Shown here one piece after another: positions 43,512-52,935 of a stretch of DNA of 64,000 nt. Positions within the stretch are counted from its first letter, which is position 1, and each line of letters opens with the position of its first letter. Source of the DNA: Burkholderia sp. 4M9327F10 (GTDB lineage: Bacteria; Pseudomonadota; Gammaproteobacteria; Burkholderiales; Burkholderiaceae); the NCBI RefSeq assembly GCF_005503145.1, contig NZ_SCNV01000012.1:62001-126000 (forward strand), read 5' to 3'. The notes beneath the pieces were generated by a model that saw only the letters and a list, made by a program, of their open reading frames with translations, searched no databases and was not told the origin of the DNA. Made by a program: the position numbers and the translations under genes.

Positions 43512-44402
43512 ATGGCGCGCGTGGTAGTGGTGGGCAGCATCAACATGGACATGGTGGTCACGACCGAGGTGTTTCCGCGTCTGGGCGAAACGCTGTCCGG
43601 TACGCATTTCGCCACCTGGCCGGGCGGCAAGGGCGCCAACCAGGCGGTCGCCGCGGCACGCCTGGGCGCCGATGTGACGATGATCGGCCGCGTCGGCGCG
43701 GATGCGTTCGGTGCGCAACTGAAAGCGACCCTGGAGCGCGAGGGCATCGACACCCGCTGGGTTTCCACGGCGAGCGCCGCCACCGGGATTGCTTCGATCA
43801 CGCTAACCGGCGGCGACAACGCCATCGTGGTGGTGCCCGGCGCCAACCACGAGCTGTCCGCTGCGGATCTCGATCTTGCGCACGAAGCGTTCGCTCGCGC
43901 CGACGTGATCCTCGCACAACTCGAAGTGCCGCTCGCCACCGTCCTGCATGCGGCAAGGCTCGCCAAGCGCTTCGGCAAGCCGTTCTTCCTGAATCCGGCG
44001 CCCGCGGTGGCGTTGCCTGCCGAGCTGATCGCGCTGACTACCTTACTCACACCGAACGAGCACGAACTCGCCACCGCGCTGCAAACCGCGGGCGAGCCGT
44101 GGGCCGAGGTGTTGCGGCGCATGCCGGGGCGCATTGCGATGACCCATGGCAAGGACGGCGCCTACACCAGTGGTGAGGATGGCGAACTGGTTCATGAGGC
44201 GGGCTTCGAAGTCGAGGCCGTGGACACCACCGGCGCCGGCGACACCTTCAACGGCGCGCTCGCCGCCTTCTGGCATCTGGGCGCGGCACAGGCCATGCGC
44301 CGCGCCAATGCGGCAGGCGCACTGTCCGTCACCCGCGCGGGTGCGCAGGGCGGTATGCCCACGCTTGCCGAACTCGAACAGTTTTTGATGATTCAAGCAT
44401 GA
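43512..44402 (+). CDS. rbsK: Ribokinase
   Basis: A 296-residue PfkB-family kinase that phosphorylates ribose to ribose 5-phosphate. Conserved features are GSINMDMVV near the start, the sugar-binding GGKGANQAVAAARLG, and the ATP-binding catalytic motif TTGAGDTFNGALA with the base Asp. The start is the ATG after AAGGAGCGG. The gene opens the ribose operon and overlaps rbsD by four bases. Confidence 0.95.
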   Translation: MARVVVVGSINMDMVVTTEVFPRLGETLSGTHFATWPGGKGANQAVAAARLGADVTMIGRVGADAFGAQLKATLEREGIDTRWVSTASAATGIASITLTGGDNAIVVVPGANHELSAADLDLAHEAFARADVILAQLEVPLATVLHAARLAKRFGKPFFLNPAPAVALPAELIALTTLLTPNEHELATALQTAGEPWAEVLRRMPGRIAMTHGKDGAYTSGEDGELVHEAGFEVEAVDTTGAGDTFNGALAAFWHLGAAQAMRRANAAGALSVTRAGAQGGMPTLAELEQFLMIQA

Positions 44403-44797
44403 AAAGACTCGGACACCTGAACCGCGATATCGCCCGCGTGCTGGCCGGCATGGGACATACCGACAGCGTCGTGATTGCCGATTGCGGCCTGCCGGTTCCC
44501 GACGGCGTGGAATGCATCGACGTCTCGCTCACGCTCGGCGTGCCGGGCTTTTTCGACGTGCTGGACAGCGTGCTGGCCGATTTCAAGGTGGAGCGCGCGG
44601 TGTTCGCGAGCGAAAGCCTGACGCAGAACGCCGCCGTGGCGCAGCGCCTGACGCAGATGCGTGCCGCAGAGGTGGTTGTCGAGGACGTTCCGCATGAGCA
44701 GTTCAAGCGCCTCTGCCAGCAGGCAAAGGCCGTGATTCGCACCGGCGAGTGCAGTCCCTACGCGAATGTGATCCTGCATTCGGGCGTGATTTTTTGA
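44399..44797 (+). CDS. rbsD: D-ribose pyranase
   Basis: A 132-residue RbsD protein, which interconverts beta-pyran and beta-furan forms of ribose. Typical features are GHTDSVVIADCGLPVP, with the catalytic His region, and the C-terminal RTGECSPYANVILHSGV. It is translationally coupled to rbsK by an ATGA overlap. The stop codon lies inside the first copy of a 15-bp tandem repeat. Confidence 0.95.
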   Translation: MKRLGHLNRDIARVLAGMGHTDSVVIADCGLPVPDGVECIDVSLTLGVPGFFDVLDSVLADFKVERAVFASESLTQNAAVAQRLTQMRAAEVVVEDVPHEQFKRLCQQAKAVIRTGECSPYANVILHSGVIF

Positions 44798-44835
44798 GCA
44801 CCGCGTTTTTGAGCACGGCGTTTTTGAGCACCGCA
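44791..44835. repeat. 15-bp tandem repeat at rbsD 3' end
   Basis: Three consecutive 15-bp units start with TTTTTGAGCAC (44791, 44806, 44821), differing at one or two bases. The first copy supplies the last codons and stop of rbsD; each copy contains an in-frame TGA. Confidence 0.85.
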
Positions 44836-44876
44836 CGGGCTGCTGGCGGTGCGATGTTTTCTGAAAGAGGCGTGTC

Positions 44877-46370
44877 ATGCAAGTGACCATGCGGGGCATC
44901 GGCAAGGCGTTCGGACCGGTGCGCGTACTCGAAGGTGTCGACTTCAGGATCGGCGCGGGGGAAATTCACGCGCTGATGGGCGAGAACGGCGCCGGCAAGT
45001 CGACGCTCATGAAGATTCTGAGCGGCGTTTATCAGGCCGATGCGGGCGAGATCCTGATCGACGGCAAGGCCGTGCAGATCCGCAACACCGTCGACGCCGA
45101 ACGCGCGGGCATTGCCATCATCCATCAGGAATTGAACCTGATTGCGCAGCTATCGGTGATGGAGAACCTCTTTCTGGGCCGCGAGCCGAGCCGTTTCGGC
45201 GTGGTCGATTCGGCCGCCATGCGCAGGCAGTCGCGCAAATGGCTCGACATGGTCGGCGCGCAAAGCATCGATCCGCAGACGGAAGCGGGGCAGCTCTCGA
45301 TTGGCCAGCAGCAACTGGTGGAAATCGCCAAGGCGCTCTCGCTGGATGCGCGCGTGCTGGTGATGGACGAGCCGACCGCGGCGCTCACGCATCGCGAGAT
45401 CGAGACGCTGTTCGAGATCATGCTGGCGCTCAAGGCGCGCGGCGTGGCGCTGGTGTACGTCTCGCACCGGATGGAAGAAATCTTCCGCATCTGCGACAAG
45501 GTCAGCGTGCTGCGCGACGGCCACTTTGTCGGTGAACGCGCGGTGAAAGAGACGAATTTCGATGAGGTGGTGCGCCTGATGGTGGGGCGTGAGCTGGGCG
45601 AGCGCTTTCCGAAGCGCAACCATGCGCCCGGCGAAGTGCGCTTCGCTGTGTCGGGCCTCGCCGACGACGGCAACATTTCCGGCATTTCATTCGACGTGCG
45701 CGCCGGCGAAGTGCTCGGCGTGGCCGGCTTGATGGGCGCGGGCCGCAGCGAAATTCTGCGCACGCTGTTCGGCCTGAACCGCAGGACGGCAGGCTCGGTA
45801 ACGCTCGACGGCCGCACGCTCGAGGTGCGCGATGCATCCGGCGCGATTGCGGCCGGCATCGGCTTTGTCACCGAAGACCGCAAGAGCCAGGGCCTTGTGC
45901 TCGGCATGTCGGTGCGCGAGAACGCGACGCTGGTCCACCTTGACCGCTACGCGCGCCTGGGCGTGGTGAGCGACAGCGCCGAACGCGCGGCGGTCGCCGA
46001 TCTGATCAGGCAGTTGCGCATTCGCACCCGCGATGCGGAGCTGGACGTGAAGTCGCTTTCCGGCGGCAACCAGCAGAAGGTGGTGTTTGCCAAATGGCTG
46101 GCCGAGCCGCCCAAGGTATTGCTGCTCGACGAGCCGACCCGCGGCGTCGACGTGGGCGGCAAGGCCGAGATCTACACCATCATCAATCAGTTGGCCTCGC
46201 AGGGCGTGGCGATCGTGATGGTGTCCTCCGAGTTGCCGGAAGTGCTGGCGATGAGCGATCGCATTCTGGTGATGCATCAGGGCAGGCAGAACGGCATCTT
46301 CGCGGCGGCCGGCGCCACCCAGGAAGTACTGATGACGGCCGCCACCGGCGGCAAGGCGGCTACGGCTTAA
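44877..46370 (+). CDS. rbsA: Ribose ABC transporter ATP-binding protein
   Basis: A 497-residue ATPase with two fused ABC domains, as in the sugar-import family CUT2. The first half has Walker A GENGAGKST, signature LSIGQQQLVEIAKAL and Walker B LVMDEPTAAL. The second half has a degenerate Walker A region (GLMGAGRSE), signature LSGGNQQKVVFAKWL and LLLDEPTRGVD. It powers import of ribose through RbsC. Confidence 0.96.
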   Translation: MQVTMRGIGKAFGPVRVLEGVDFRIGAGEIHALMGENGAGKSTLMKILSGVYQADAGEILIDGKAVQIRNTVDAERAGIAIIHQELNLIAQLSVMENLFLGREPSRFGVVDSAAMRRQSRKWLDMVGAQSIDPQTEAGQLSIGQQQLVEIAKALSLDARVLVMDEPTAALTHREIETLFEIMLALKARGVALVYVSHRMEEIFRICDKVSVLRDGHFVGERAVKETNFDEVVRLMVGRELGERFPKRNHAPGEVRFAVSGLADDGNISGISFDVRAGEVLGVAGLMGAGRSEILRTLFGLNRRTAGSVTLDGRTLEVRDASGAIAAGIGFVTEDRKSQGLVLGMSVRENATLVHLDRYARLGVVSDSAERAAVADLIRQLRIRTRDAELDVKSLSGGNQQKVVFAKWLAEPPKVLLLDEPTRGVDVGGKAEIYTIINQLASQGVAIVMVSSELPEVLAMSDRILVMHQGRQNGIFAAAGATQEVLMTAATGGKAATA

Positions 46371-46484
46371 CACGACCCGAGGCGGCCTGAAACCGCCAGA
46401 AAAGGCTCAAGCGGCAACGCATTGGTTCAAGCCGCTTGCCGACGGCCCGGACAACCGGCAATCGAGACCCGAACGAGAAACGAA

Positions 46485-47438
46485 ATGGCGCAATTGACCA
46501 TGACACCCAGTACCAAGGCCACGCTGCAAAAGCTCGGGCCGTTTATCGCGCTTCTGATCATCGCGGTGGGGCTTGCCATTATCAGCCCCAGCTTCCTCAC
46601 GCTCGACAACCTGCTCAACGTGATGCGCCAGGCGTCGATCAATGCGCTGATCGCCTTTGGCATGACGCTCGTGATCCTGCTGGGCGGCATCGACCTGTCC
46701 GCCGGTTCGGTGCTGGCGCTCTCGTCGGTGATCATTGCAACGCTCATGCAAAGCGGCACGCCGGCGGCGCTCGCAACGCTCGCCGGCCTTGTCGCCGGCG
46801 GCGTGATGGGCCTTTTCAACGGGCTGGTCATCAGCAAAGGCAAGGTGGCGCCGTTTATCGCCACGCTCGGCTCGATGACCGTGCTGCGCGGCCTCGCGCT
46901 GGTGGTCTCCAACGGCAGCCCGATCAGCAGCTTCAATAGCGATTTCTTCTCGATGCTGGGCGGCGGCTATGTGGCGAGGCTCGTGCCGATTCCGGTGGTG
47001 CTGATGCTGGTGATGTTCGCCGTCTTCTGGTTCGTGCTGAAGAAGACCGTGTTCGGCCGTCACGTCTATGCGACCGGCGGCAACGCCGAGTCGGCCAGGC
47101 TTTCCGGCGTGAAGGTGGATCGCGTCCAGTTGTGGGTGTACACGATCTCCGGCGTGATGGCGGCGATAGCCGGCGTGGTGCTGACCTCGCGCCTGAACTC
47201 CGCCCAGCCGACCGCCGGCACCGGTTACGAACTCGACGCCATCGCCGCCGTGGTGCTCGGCGGCACCAGCCTGACGGGCGGGCGCGGCTGGATTTTCGGC
47301 ACGCTGGTGGGCGCGTTGCTGATCGGCGTGCTGAACAACGGCCTGAACCTGATGGACGTGTCGTCGTTCTACCAGCAGGTGATCAAGGGCGGGGTGATCC
47401 TGCTCGCCGTGCTGATCGACCGGGGCAACAAGAAGTAA
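46485..47438 (+). CDS. rbsC: Ribose ABC transporter permease
   Basis: A 317-residue inner membrane permease of the CUT2 family with about eight to ten hydrophobic helices. The conserved cytoplasmic region is ATGGNAESARLSGVKVDRVQ, and the GGIDLSAGSVLALSSV segment near residue 65 is typical of RbsC. The start is the ATG at MAQLT; upstream in-frame residues are not conserved in type. An inverted repeat with a T-tract follows, before rbsB. Confidence 0.95.
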   Translation: MAQLTMTPSTKATLQKLGPFIALLIIAVGLAIISPSFLTLDNLLNVMRQASINALIAFGMTLVILLGGIDLSAGSVLALSSVIIATLMQSGTPAALATLAGLVAGGVMGLFNGLVISKGKVAPFIATLGSMTVLRGLALVVSNGSPISSFNSDFFSMLGGGYVARLVPIPVVLMLVMFAVFWFVLKKTVFGRHVYATGGNAESARLSGVKVDRVQLWVYTISGVMAAIAGVVLTSRLNSAQPTAGTGYELDAIAAVVLGGTSLTGGRGWIFGTLVGALLIGVLNNGLNLMDVSSFYQQVIKGGVILLAVLIDRGNKK

Positions 47439-47449
47439 CGACGATTGAC

Positions 47450-47517
47450 GCGGCCGCCCCGGCGAATCTCGCCCCCGTGCCATGAACCCGAAACCAGGCG
47501 GCCGCAAGGATTTTTTT
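47450..47517 (+). terminator. Inverted repeat with T-tract between rbsC and rbsB
   Basis: GCGGCCGCC (47450-47458) and GGCGGCCGC (47497-47505) are perfect reverse complements 38 bases apart, followed by AAGGA and seven Ts (47511-47517). It could partly terminate or protect the transcript and so set the ratio of permease to binding protein. The loop is long for a classical terminator. Confidence 0.5.
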
Positions 47518-47596
47518 ACCGCAGAAGCGGCGCAAGCCGTGTAGTACGACTAAATGATGAACGTCACACTCTATCTATAGGACTCAGGAGACGACC

Positions 47597-48565
47597 ATGA
47601 AGAAAATGCTTACGAAATCGATCTCGCCGCTGTTTTCACCTCTGTTTGCCGCCCTGCTGGTGGTCGGCCTTGCCGCCTGTTCGAAGCAGGGCCCGGATAC
47701 CACCGCCGCCGCGCCCGCGAGCGGCGCTTCCGCGCCGGCCGCGAGCGGCCCCGTGACGGTGGGTCTGTCGATTTCGACGCTCAACAATCCGTTCTTCGTT
47801 TCGCTGCGCAAGGGCGCCGAAGACGAGGCGAAGAAGGAAGGCGTGACGCTCATCACCGTCGACGCGCAGAACGACCCGGCCAAGCAGCAGGCGAGCGTCG
47901 AAGACCTGATCCAGAAGAAGGTTAGCGTGATCCTGATCAACCCGACCGATTCGTCGGCTGTCGCCAACGTCGTCAAGGAAGCCACCGACAAGGGCATCAA
48001 GGTGGTCTCGCTCGACCGCAGCGTGAACGGCGCCGAGGTCAGCTCGCACATCGCTTCCGACAACAAGGCCGGCGGCAAGATGGCCGCGGACTTCCTCGTC
48101 GACAAGCTGGGCGGCAAGGGCAATGTGGTCGAGCTGCAGGGCATTCCGGGTTCGTCGGCTGCGAATGAGCGCGGCGCCGGCTTCGACACCGAAGTGGAAG
48201 CAAAGGGCGGCGTGAAGATCGTCACCAAGCAGCCGGCTGACTTCGACCGCGCCAAGGGCCTCTCGGTGATGGAAAACATCATCCAGAGCAACAAGGACAT
48301 CCAGGGCGTGTTCGCGCAGAACGACGAGATGGCGCTCGGCGCGCTCAAGGCGCTGCAGGCGGCGGGTCTGAAGAACGTGGCCGTGGTGGGCTTCGACGCT
48401 ACCGACGACGCGATTGCCGCCGTCAAGGCCGGCACGATGGCGGCCACGGTGCAGCAGCAGCCGGAACTGATCGGCCAGTACGGCGTGCAGACCGCGAAGA
48501 AGCTGGTCGACGGCCAGCCCGTGGACAAGTTCATCCCGGTTCCGCTGAACCTGTATAAACAATAA
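47597..48565 (+). CDS. rbsB: Ribose-binding periplasmic protein
   Basis: A 322-residue substrate-binding protein. The signal peptide ends in lipobox-like LAAC (Cys28), so it may be a lipoprotein, unlike the soluble E. coli RbsB. The ligand-binding fold follows, with GLSISTLNNPFFVSLRKG, VILINPTDS, SLDRSVNG and GVFAQNDEMALGALKAL. A short Ala/Ser-rich linker connects anchor and domain. An AGGAGACG ribosome binding site precedes the ATG; 158 bp separate it from rbsC. Confidence 0.93.
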   Translation: MKKMLTKSISPLFSPLFAALLVVGLAACSKQGPDTTAAAPASGASAPAASGPVTVGLSISTLNNPFFVSLRKGAEDEAKKEGVTLITVDAQNDPAKQQASVEDLIQKKVSVILINPTDSSAVANVVKEATDKGIKVVSLDRSVNGAEVSSHIASDNKAGGKMAADFLVDKLGGKGNVVELQGIPGSSAANERGAGFDTEVEAKGGVKIVTKQPADFDRAKGLSVMENIIQSNKDIQGVFAQNDEMALGALKALQAAGLKNVAVVGFDATDDAIAAVKAGTMAATVQQQPELIGQYGVQTAKKLVDGQPVDKFIPVPLNLYKQ

Positions 48566-48808
48566 CCTCTAGAAACTGCAAGTTCTCAGCAGCTTATCCC
48601 CGTAGTACCATCTGGCACTGAAATCAATGTCGATGCAGTGCCGCCCGCCACCCGGTATGCACCGGCGTGGCGGCGTCTCCCGCCAATACCTGACTGGTGC
48701 ATGCCGCATAGGCCCTGGGCTGCCGGCATCGTGCGGCAGCCGCCGTTACCGGGCCTACCCGGCCCGCGTTAGCGAGGGGCATCGACCTACTGCAGCGAGG
48801 AAGCCAGC

Positions 48809-49834
48809 GTGACCAAGTTCGAGCGCCTGACCATTGACGATATCGCACGTCTCGCGAAAGTTTCGCGCACGACCGCGAGCATGGTGCTGAACGGCTATGC
48901 GGAACGCTACCGGATTTCCGCCGCCACGGTCGAACGGGTGCTGCAGGTCGCCAAAGAGCATCATTTCACGCCGTCACAATCGGCCCGGGCGTTGCGTTCG
49001 CGCCGCAGCAATACGATCGGCCTCGTTATTCCCGATATCACCAATTCCGTACACTCCGCGTTCGCCCAGGCGATGGAGTGGCAATGCCGCGAACAGTATC
49101 GCTGCCAGCTCGTGGTCGTGACGAGCGATGAAGACCCGGTGCGGGAAACCGAAGGGATAGCCCACCTCGTTTCGCATCAGGTCGACGGCCTCGTGGTGGT
49201 GCCGTGCACGACCGAGGCGGAGCGCTATCAGAAGTGGGTGAAACGTCTGCCGCTCGTGTTCGCCGACCGCCGTGTCGAGGACAGCGAGATTCCCTACGTG
49301 GTCACGGATGCAACAGAGATTGTGGCCATCCTGGTGGGCGACGCGCTCCGGCAGGGCGCAAGCGAAGTGGTGTACTTCGGCGGCCGGCCGGACCTGTCGG
49401 CCAGCCGCGATCGCCTGGCCGGCTACCGTCAGGCGCTGGCGGCGCATGGTCTGGCCGAGCAGGGCGACTGGGTGCATCAACGCGACTTCCAGCGCGAGTC
49501 CGGCCGCGCGCTGATGCAGGAGTGGTTCGCCACGCATGGGCGCTATCCGCAGGCGCTGTTCGCCGGCTCGATCACCTTGCTCGAAGGCGCCCTGTCGTTT
49601 ATGAGCGAGGCGCACAAGCTGGCTCAGGCGCCCGATCTGCTGATGTCGTTCGACGATCATCAACTGCTCGATTGCCTGCCGCTCGCCATTGACGCCATCG
49701 TGCAGGACAGCCGGCAACTGGCCGAGCATAGCTTGCGTTCCGTGTTTGCGATGCTCGAGGGCAATGCGCATCCTGAGTCGCTGCAGGTGCCGGCGCATAT
49801 TCACTATCGGCGCGCGCAAGGGGCTTCTGTCTAG
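48809..49834 (+). CDS. rbsR: LacI-family regulator of the ribose operon
   Basis: A 341-residue LacI-type regulator. Residues 6-55 are the helix-turn-helix and hinge (TIDDIARLAKVSRTTASMVLNG), followed by a periplasmic-binding-protein-like core from about residue 65, starting SNTIGLVIPDI. It closes the ribose gene block 243 bp after rbsB. Ribose or a derivative is the likely effector, and the inverted repeats before rbsK are candidate targets. Strength of the assignment rests on position and family. Confidence 0.88.
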   Translation: MTKFERLTIDDIARLAKVSRTTASMVLNGYAERYRISAATVERVLQVAKEHHFTPSQSARALRSRRSNTIGLVIPDITNSVHSAFAQAMEWQCREQYRCQLVVVTSDEDPVRETEGIAHLVSHQVDGLVVVPCTTEAERYQKWVKRLPLVFADRRVEDSEIPYVVTDATEIVAILVGDALRQGASEVVYFGGRPDLSASRDRLAGYRQALAAHGLAEQGDWVHQRDFQRESGRALMQEWFATHGRYPQALFAGSITLLEGALSFMSEAHKLAQAPDLLMSFDDHQLLDCLPLAIDAIVQDSRQLAEHSLRSVFAMLEGNAHPESLQVPAHIHYRRAQGASV

Positions 49835-50141
49835 GCACCGCGATTCAGGCCCCTGTCCAGACAGACAGCCGCCCGCCTTTTCGCTCCACCTTTTCGTTCC
49901 ACCTTTTCGTTCCACCATTTCGCTCCAGCGTGACGTGCCATTGAACGGCGCGCGGAGCGCGCTTGCCCGCGTCGCAGCAAAAACCCGGGGTTCATGCAAA
50001 AATCGCGGCCGGAGCAATGGGTAAGGCTGCGCATGACGGGCGGGCCGCCACCAGAAGGCCATACCAGGACCACACCGAGGCAGCACCACGGCCATCGCGC
50101 CGCGCCCATTAAAAATATCATTGGTGACGAGGAGTAGACAG
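49835..50141. other. Intergenic region rich in 13-bp repeats
   Basis: This 307-bp gap contains a four-copy 13-bp tandem repeat (49878-49929, listed separately) and otherwise no recognised gene. An AT-rich patch at 50108-50120 may be part of a promoter for the atoE-like gene; a GAGGAG ribosome binding site is at 50129-50134. Confidence 0.5.
49878..49929. repeat. 13-bp tandem repeat, four copies
   Basis: Units TTTTCGCTCCACC, TTTTCGTTCCACC (twice) and ATTTCGCTCCAGC start at 49878, 49891, 49904 and 49917. Confidence 0.85.
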
Positions 50142-51464
50142 TTGATTCAGCGTATCTCGGGCTTTTTCACGCAGGTGGTGCATCGCGTCCTGCCTGACCC
50201 CTTAATTTTCGCGATTTTCCTGACCATTGCGACCTTCGCGCTTGCGTTCGGGCTCACGCCCAAAGCGCCCGCGGAGCTGGTCGTCATGTGGGGCGGCGGC
50301 TTCTGGAATCTGCTGGCGTTCTCGATGCAGATGGCCATGATTCTCGTCACCGGTCATGCGCTTGCCAGTTCGGGACCGGTCAAACGTCTGCTGGTCGGGC
50401 TCGCCAGTTCGGCCCGCACGCCCGCGCAAGGCGTGATGCTGGTGGCGTTTTGCGGGGCGGTGGCATGCGCCGTCAATTGGGGCTTCGGTCTCGTGCTCGG
50501 CGCGATGCTTGCACGTGAAGTGGCGCGCCGCGTCAAGGGCACCGATTACCGTCTGCTGGTGGCCTGCGCATATATGGGCTTTCTGACGTGGCATGGCGGG
50601 CTGTCCGGCTCGGTGCCGCTGGTTGCCGCCACCAAGGGCAATCCGATGGAAAAGACCATTGGACTGATCCCGGTGTCGCATACGATTTTCACCGGTTACA
50701 ACGCCTTCATCACGTTTGGACTGATTCTGCTGCTGCCCATCCTCGCGCGCCTGATGATGCCCAAGCCTGACGAGGTGGTGGCGGTGGACCCGGCGCTGCT
50801 CGAAGACCCGCCTTCGGTCGAACGCACGCTGCCGGCCAATGCGACGCTCGCCGAGCGGCTCGAGGAGAGCCGCGTTCTCGCGCTGCTGGTGGCGCTGGTG
50901 TGCGCGCTGTATCTGGTGGTGCGTACCGTGCAGAAGGGATTCACACTCGATATCGACACCGTGAACCTTGTATTCCTCGCTGCCGGCATGGTGCTGCACA
51001 AGACACCGATGGCGTATGCACGGGCCGTCGGCGCGGCAGCGAAGGGCGCGTCCTCGATCATGATCCAGTTTCCGTTTTACGCCGGAATTCAGGCGCTGAT
51101 GGATCATTCGGGGCTGGCCGGCATTATCACTACGTGGTTCGTGGAGATCGCCAATGTGCATACCTTCCCGCTGCTCGCGTTCCTCAGCTCGGCGGTCATC
51201 AATTTCGCGGTGCCGAGCGGTGGCGGCCACTGGGTAGTGCAGGGACCGTTCGTGATGCCGGCGGCGCAAGCCCTGCACGCCGACCTCGGCAAGTCGGCGA
51301 TGGCGATCGCCTACGGCGAGGCCTGGACCAATATGGCGCAACCGTTCTGGGCGCTGCCGGCGCTGGCGATTGCCGGGCTTGGCGTGCGCGACATCATGGG
51401 CTATTGCGTCACGGCGCTGCTGTTCTCGGGCGTCGTGTTCATCGCGGGTCTGTATCTGTTCTAG
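50142..51464 (+). CDS. atoE: Short-chain fatty acid transporter (AtoE family)
   Basis: A 440-residue inner membrane transporter with about 11-12 hydrophobic helices, matching AtoE in length and in the end part: GGGHWVVQGPFVMPAA and AWTNMAQPFWALPALAIAGL. AtoE takes up short-chain fatty acids. I placed the start at a TTG seven bases after GAGGAG, which gives the length of AtoE; an upstream GTG would leave no room for a ribosome binding site. It is 54 bp before a cytochrome b gene and there are no other ato genes here. Confidence 0.88.
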   Translation: MIQRISGFFTQVVHRVLPDPLIFAIFLTIATFALAFGLTPKAPAELVVMWGGGFWNLLAFSMQMAMILVTGHALASSGPVKRLLVGLASSARTPAQGVMLVAFCGAVACAVNWGFGLVLGAMLAREVARRVKGTDYRLLVACAYMGFLTWHGGLSGSVPLVAATKGNPMEKTIGLIPVSHTIFTGYNAFITFGLILLLPILARLMMPKPDEVVAVDPALLEDPPSVERTLPANATLAERLEESRVLALLVALVCALYLVVRTVQKGFTLDIDTVNLVFLAAGMVLHKTPMAYARAVGAAAKGASSIMIQFPFYAGIQALMDHSGLAGIITTWFVEIANVHTFPLLAFLSSAVINFAVPSGGGHWVVQGPFVMPAAQALHADLGKSAMAIAYGEAWTNMAQPFWALPALAIAGLGVRDIMGYCVTALLFSGVVFIAGLYLF

Positions 51465-51518
51465 ACTTGTTCCAGACCTCGTCTGGTTAAAGCCATCCAG
51501 TTCCCGGAGGCGCGACGT

Positions 51519-52211
51519 ATGAACGCTGACGATCCCGCTCCTCCCGCGGAGCAACCGGTGCGCCGCCGCGTGCTCGTATGGGATGCGCCAACCCGCCTGT
51601 TCCACTGGCTGGTGGTGGCGCTGGTCGCCGCCGCTTACGCGACCCTCAAGCTCAACTGGATCGACTGGCACGTGCGCGTCGGCGAAGCGCTGCTGGCGTT
51701 ACTGCTGTTTCGCGTGCTGTGGGGCTGCTTCGGCAGCGAGACGGCGCGCTTCCGGAGTTTCGTGGCATCGCCCGTAGCGGCCTTGCGGCATCTGCGCCAC
51801 CTGTTTCGCCGCGAACCGGACGTGCAGGTGGGCCACAATGCGGCGGGCGGCTGGATGGTCCTGCTGCTGCTCAGCCTGCTGTTGCTGGAGACGCTGAGCG
51901 GACTCTACGTCTACAACGAAGTCGCCGATGAAGGTCCGTTGAGCGAATGGGTGCCCGCCTGGATCGCCAATGCCATTTCGATGCTGCATGGGCTGGTGTG
52001 GGATGCGCTGCTCGCCGCGGTCGCACTGCACTTGCTGGTGATCACGCTCTATGCGCTGGTGAAAGGCCACAACCTGGTCCGGCCGATGCTGACCGGCTAC
52101 AAGCCGCTGCCGGCATCGGTCGCCGCGCCGCGGCAGACGCCAGCGTGGCTGGCGCTGCTGATGCTGGTCGCGGGCGCGGTCGTAGTGATACTGCTCGCCG
52201 CTTATCTATGA
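51519..52211 (+). CDS. Cytochrome b561-like membrane protein
   Basis: A 230-residue protein of the cytochrome b561 / Ni-Fe hydrogenase b-subunit family. Heme-binding histidines are likely His24 in RLFHWLVV, His46 in DWHVRVG, and those in SMLHGLVWD and ALHLLVITLY. Four membrane helices are predicted plus a fifth hydrophobic end segment. Such proteins carry electrons to or from the quinone pool. No hydrogenase gene is adjacent; the partner is unknown. Confidence 0.85.
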   Translation: MNADDPAPPAEQPVRRRVLVWDAPTRLFHWLVVALVAAAYATLKLNWIDWHVRVGEALLALLLFRVLWGCFGSETARFRSFVASPVAALRHLRHLFRREPDVQVGHNAAGGWMVLLLLSLLLLETLSGLYVYNEVADEGPLSEWVPAWIANAISMLHGLVWDALLAAVALHLLVITLYALVKGHNLVRPMLTGYKPLPASVAAPRQTPAWLALLMLVAGAVVVILLAAYL

Positions 52212-52247
52212 GCCTGCGGCAGTGGATTCCTTCAGAGCAACCCGGTC

Positions 52248-52703
52248 TTACTTGGGCGGCACAACCTGGCCACGGATTTCGCCGCCGGGGTTGGTCTTGG
52301 TATGCACGTTGATATACATGTCCCCGGCAAGGAATTCCTGCGCATCCTCAGGCGATAAAGTGGCCTGACCGCTCAGCGGGCTGGTCACCGACATCGTGCC
52401 TTTCTGCGAAATCCACACTTTTACGCCGGCGTTTTTACCGGCCGGAGCGGGACCGTGGAAATGCGCCATGGTGGCGTCACTGGAAAGGCCGCTGAAGGTG
52501 ATATTCCAGGTGACGACCCGTGTGCTCGGGTCGTAGGTAAGGTTCGCCGTGCCGCTGCCGGGCGTCTGGACCGGCGGCACCTGCTGGTCGCCGGTGAGCG
52601 GGACGGTAAAGGCGACCGGCGCCGCTTGCGCGAGCGAGACGGTGCCGGCGAGAGCGAGGCCGGCGAGAAGCAGGAGAGCGCGACGCGAGATCGAAACTGT
52701 CAT
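52248..52703 (-). CDS. Exported CHRD-domain protein
   Basis: A 151-residue secreted protein with a signal peptide ([21 protein letters not shown], about residues 7-27) and a CHRD domain. The region [18 protein letters not shown] is a standard start of the domain and the end has [21 protein letters not shown] domains occur in secreted bacterial proteins of uncertain role. The start is the ATG before TVSISRR; the longer frame upstream is not domain-like. Confidence 0.88.
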   Translation of the reverse strand: MTVSISRRALLLLAGLALAGTVSLAQAAPVAFTVPLTGDQQVPPVQTPGSGTANLTYDPSTRVVTWNITFSGLSSDATMAHFHGPAPAGKNAGVKVWISQKGTMSVTSPLSGQATLSPEDAQEFLAGDMYINVHTKTNPGGEIRGQVVPPK

Positions 52704-52935
52704 TTGGTTTTCTCCGTTCTGAGGTTTGGCTTGCGAGGCGTGTACCTTGCAAGCACCGTCGGCGGTTGCGCCCAGCGCGAAACGCAGCACGGCGCGCTGG
52801 GCGGCGCGGCGGTGAAACAAGCATAGACTCAACCCGGCGCGAACTCCAAGCCGGCCAGGTTCATGCATTCCGGCATGCGAAACCACGGGCGTTATCCGGA
52901 CTAGCGGACGCGATGGCGCGCCCGTGGCTTGCCGG

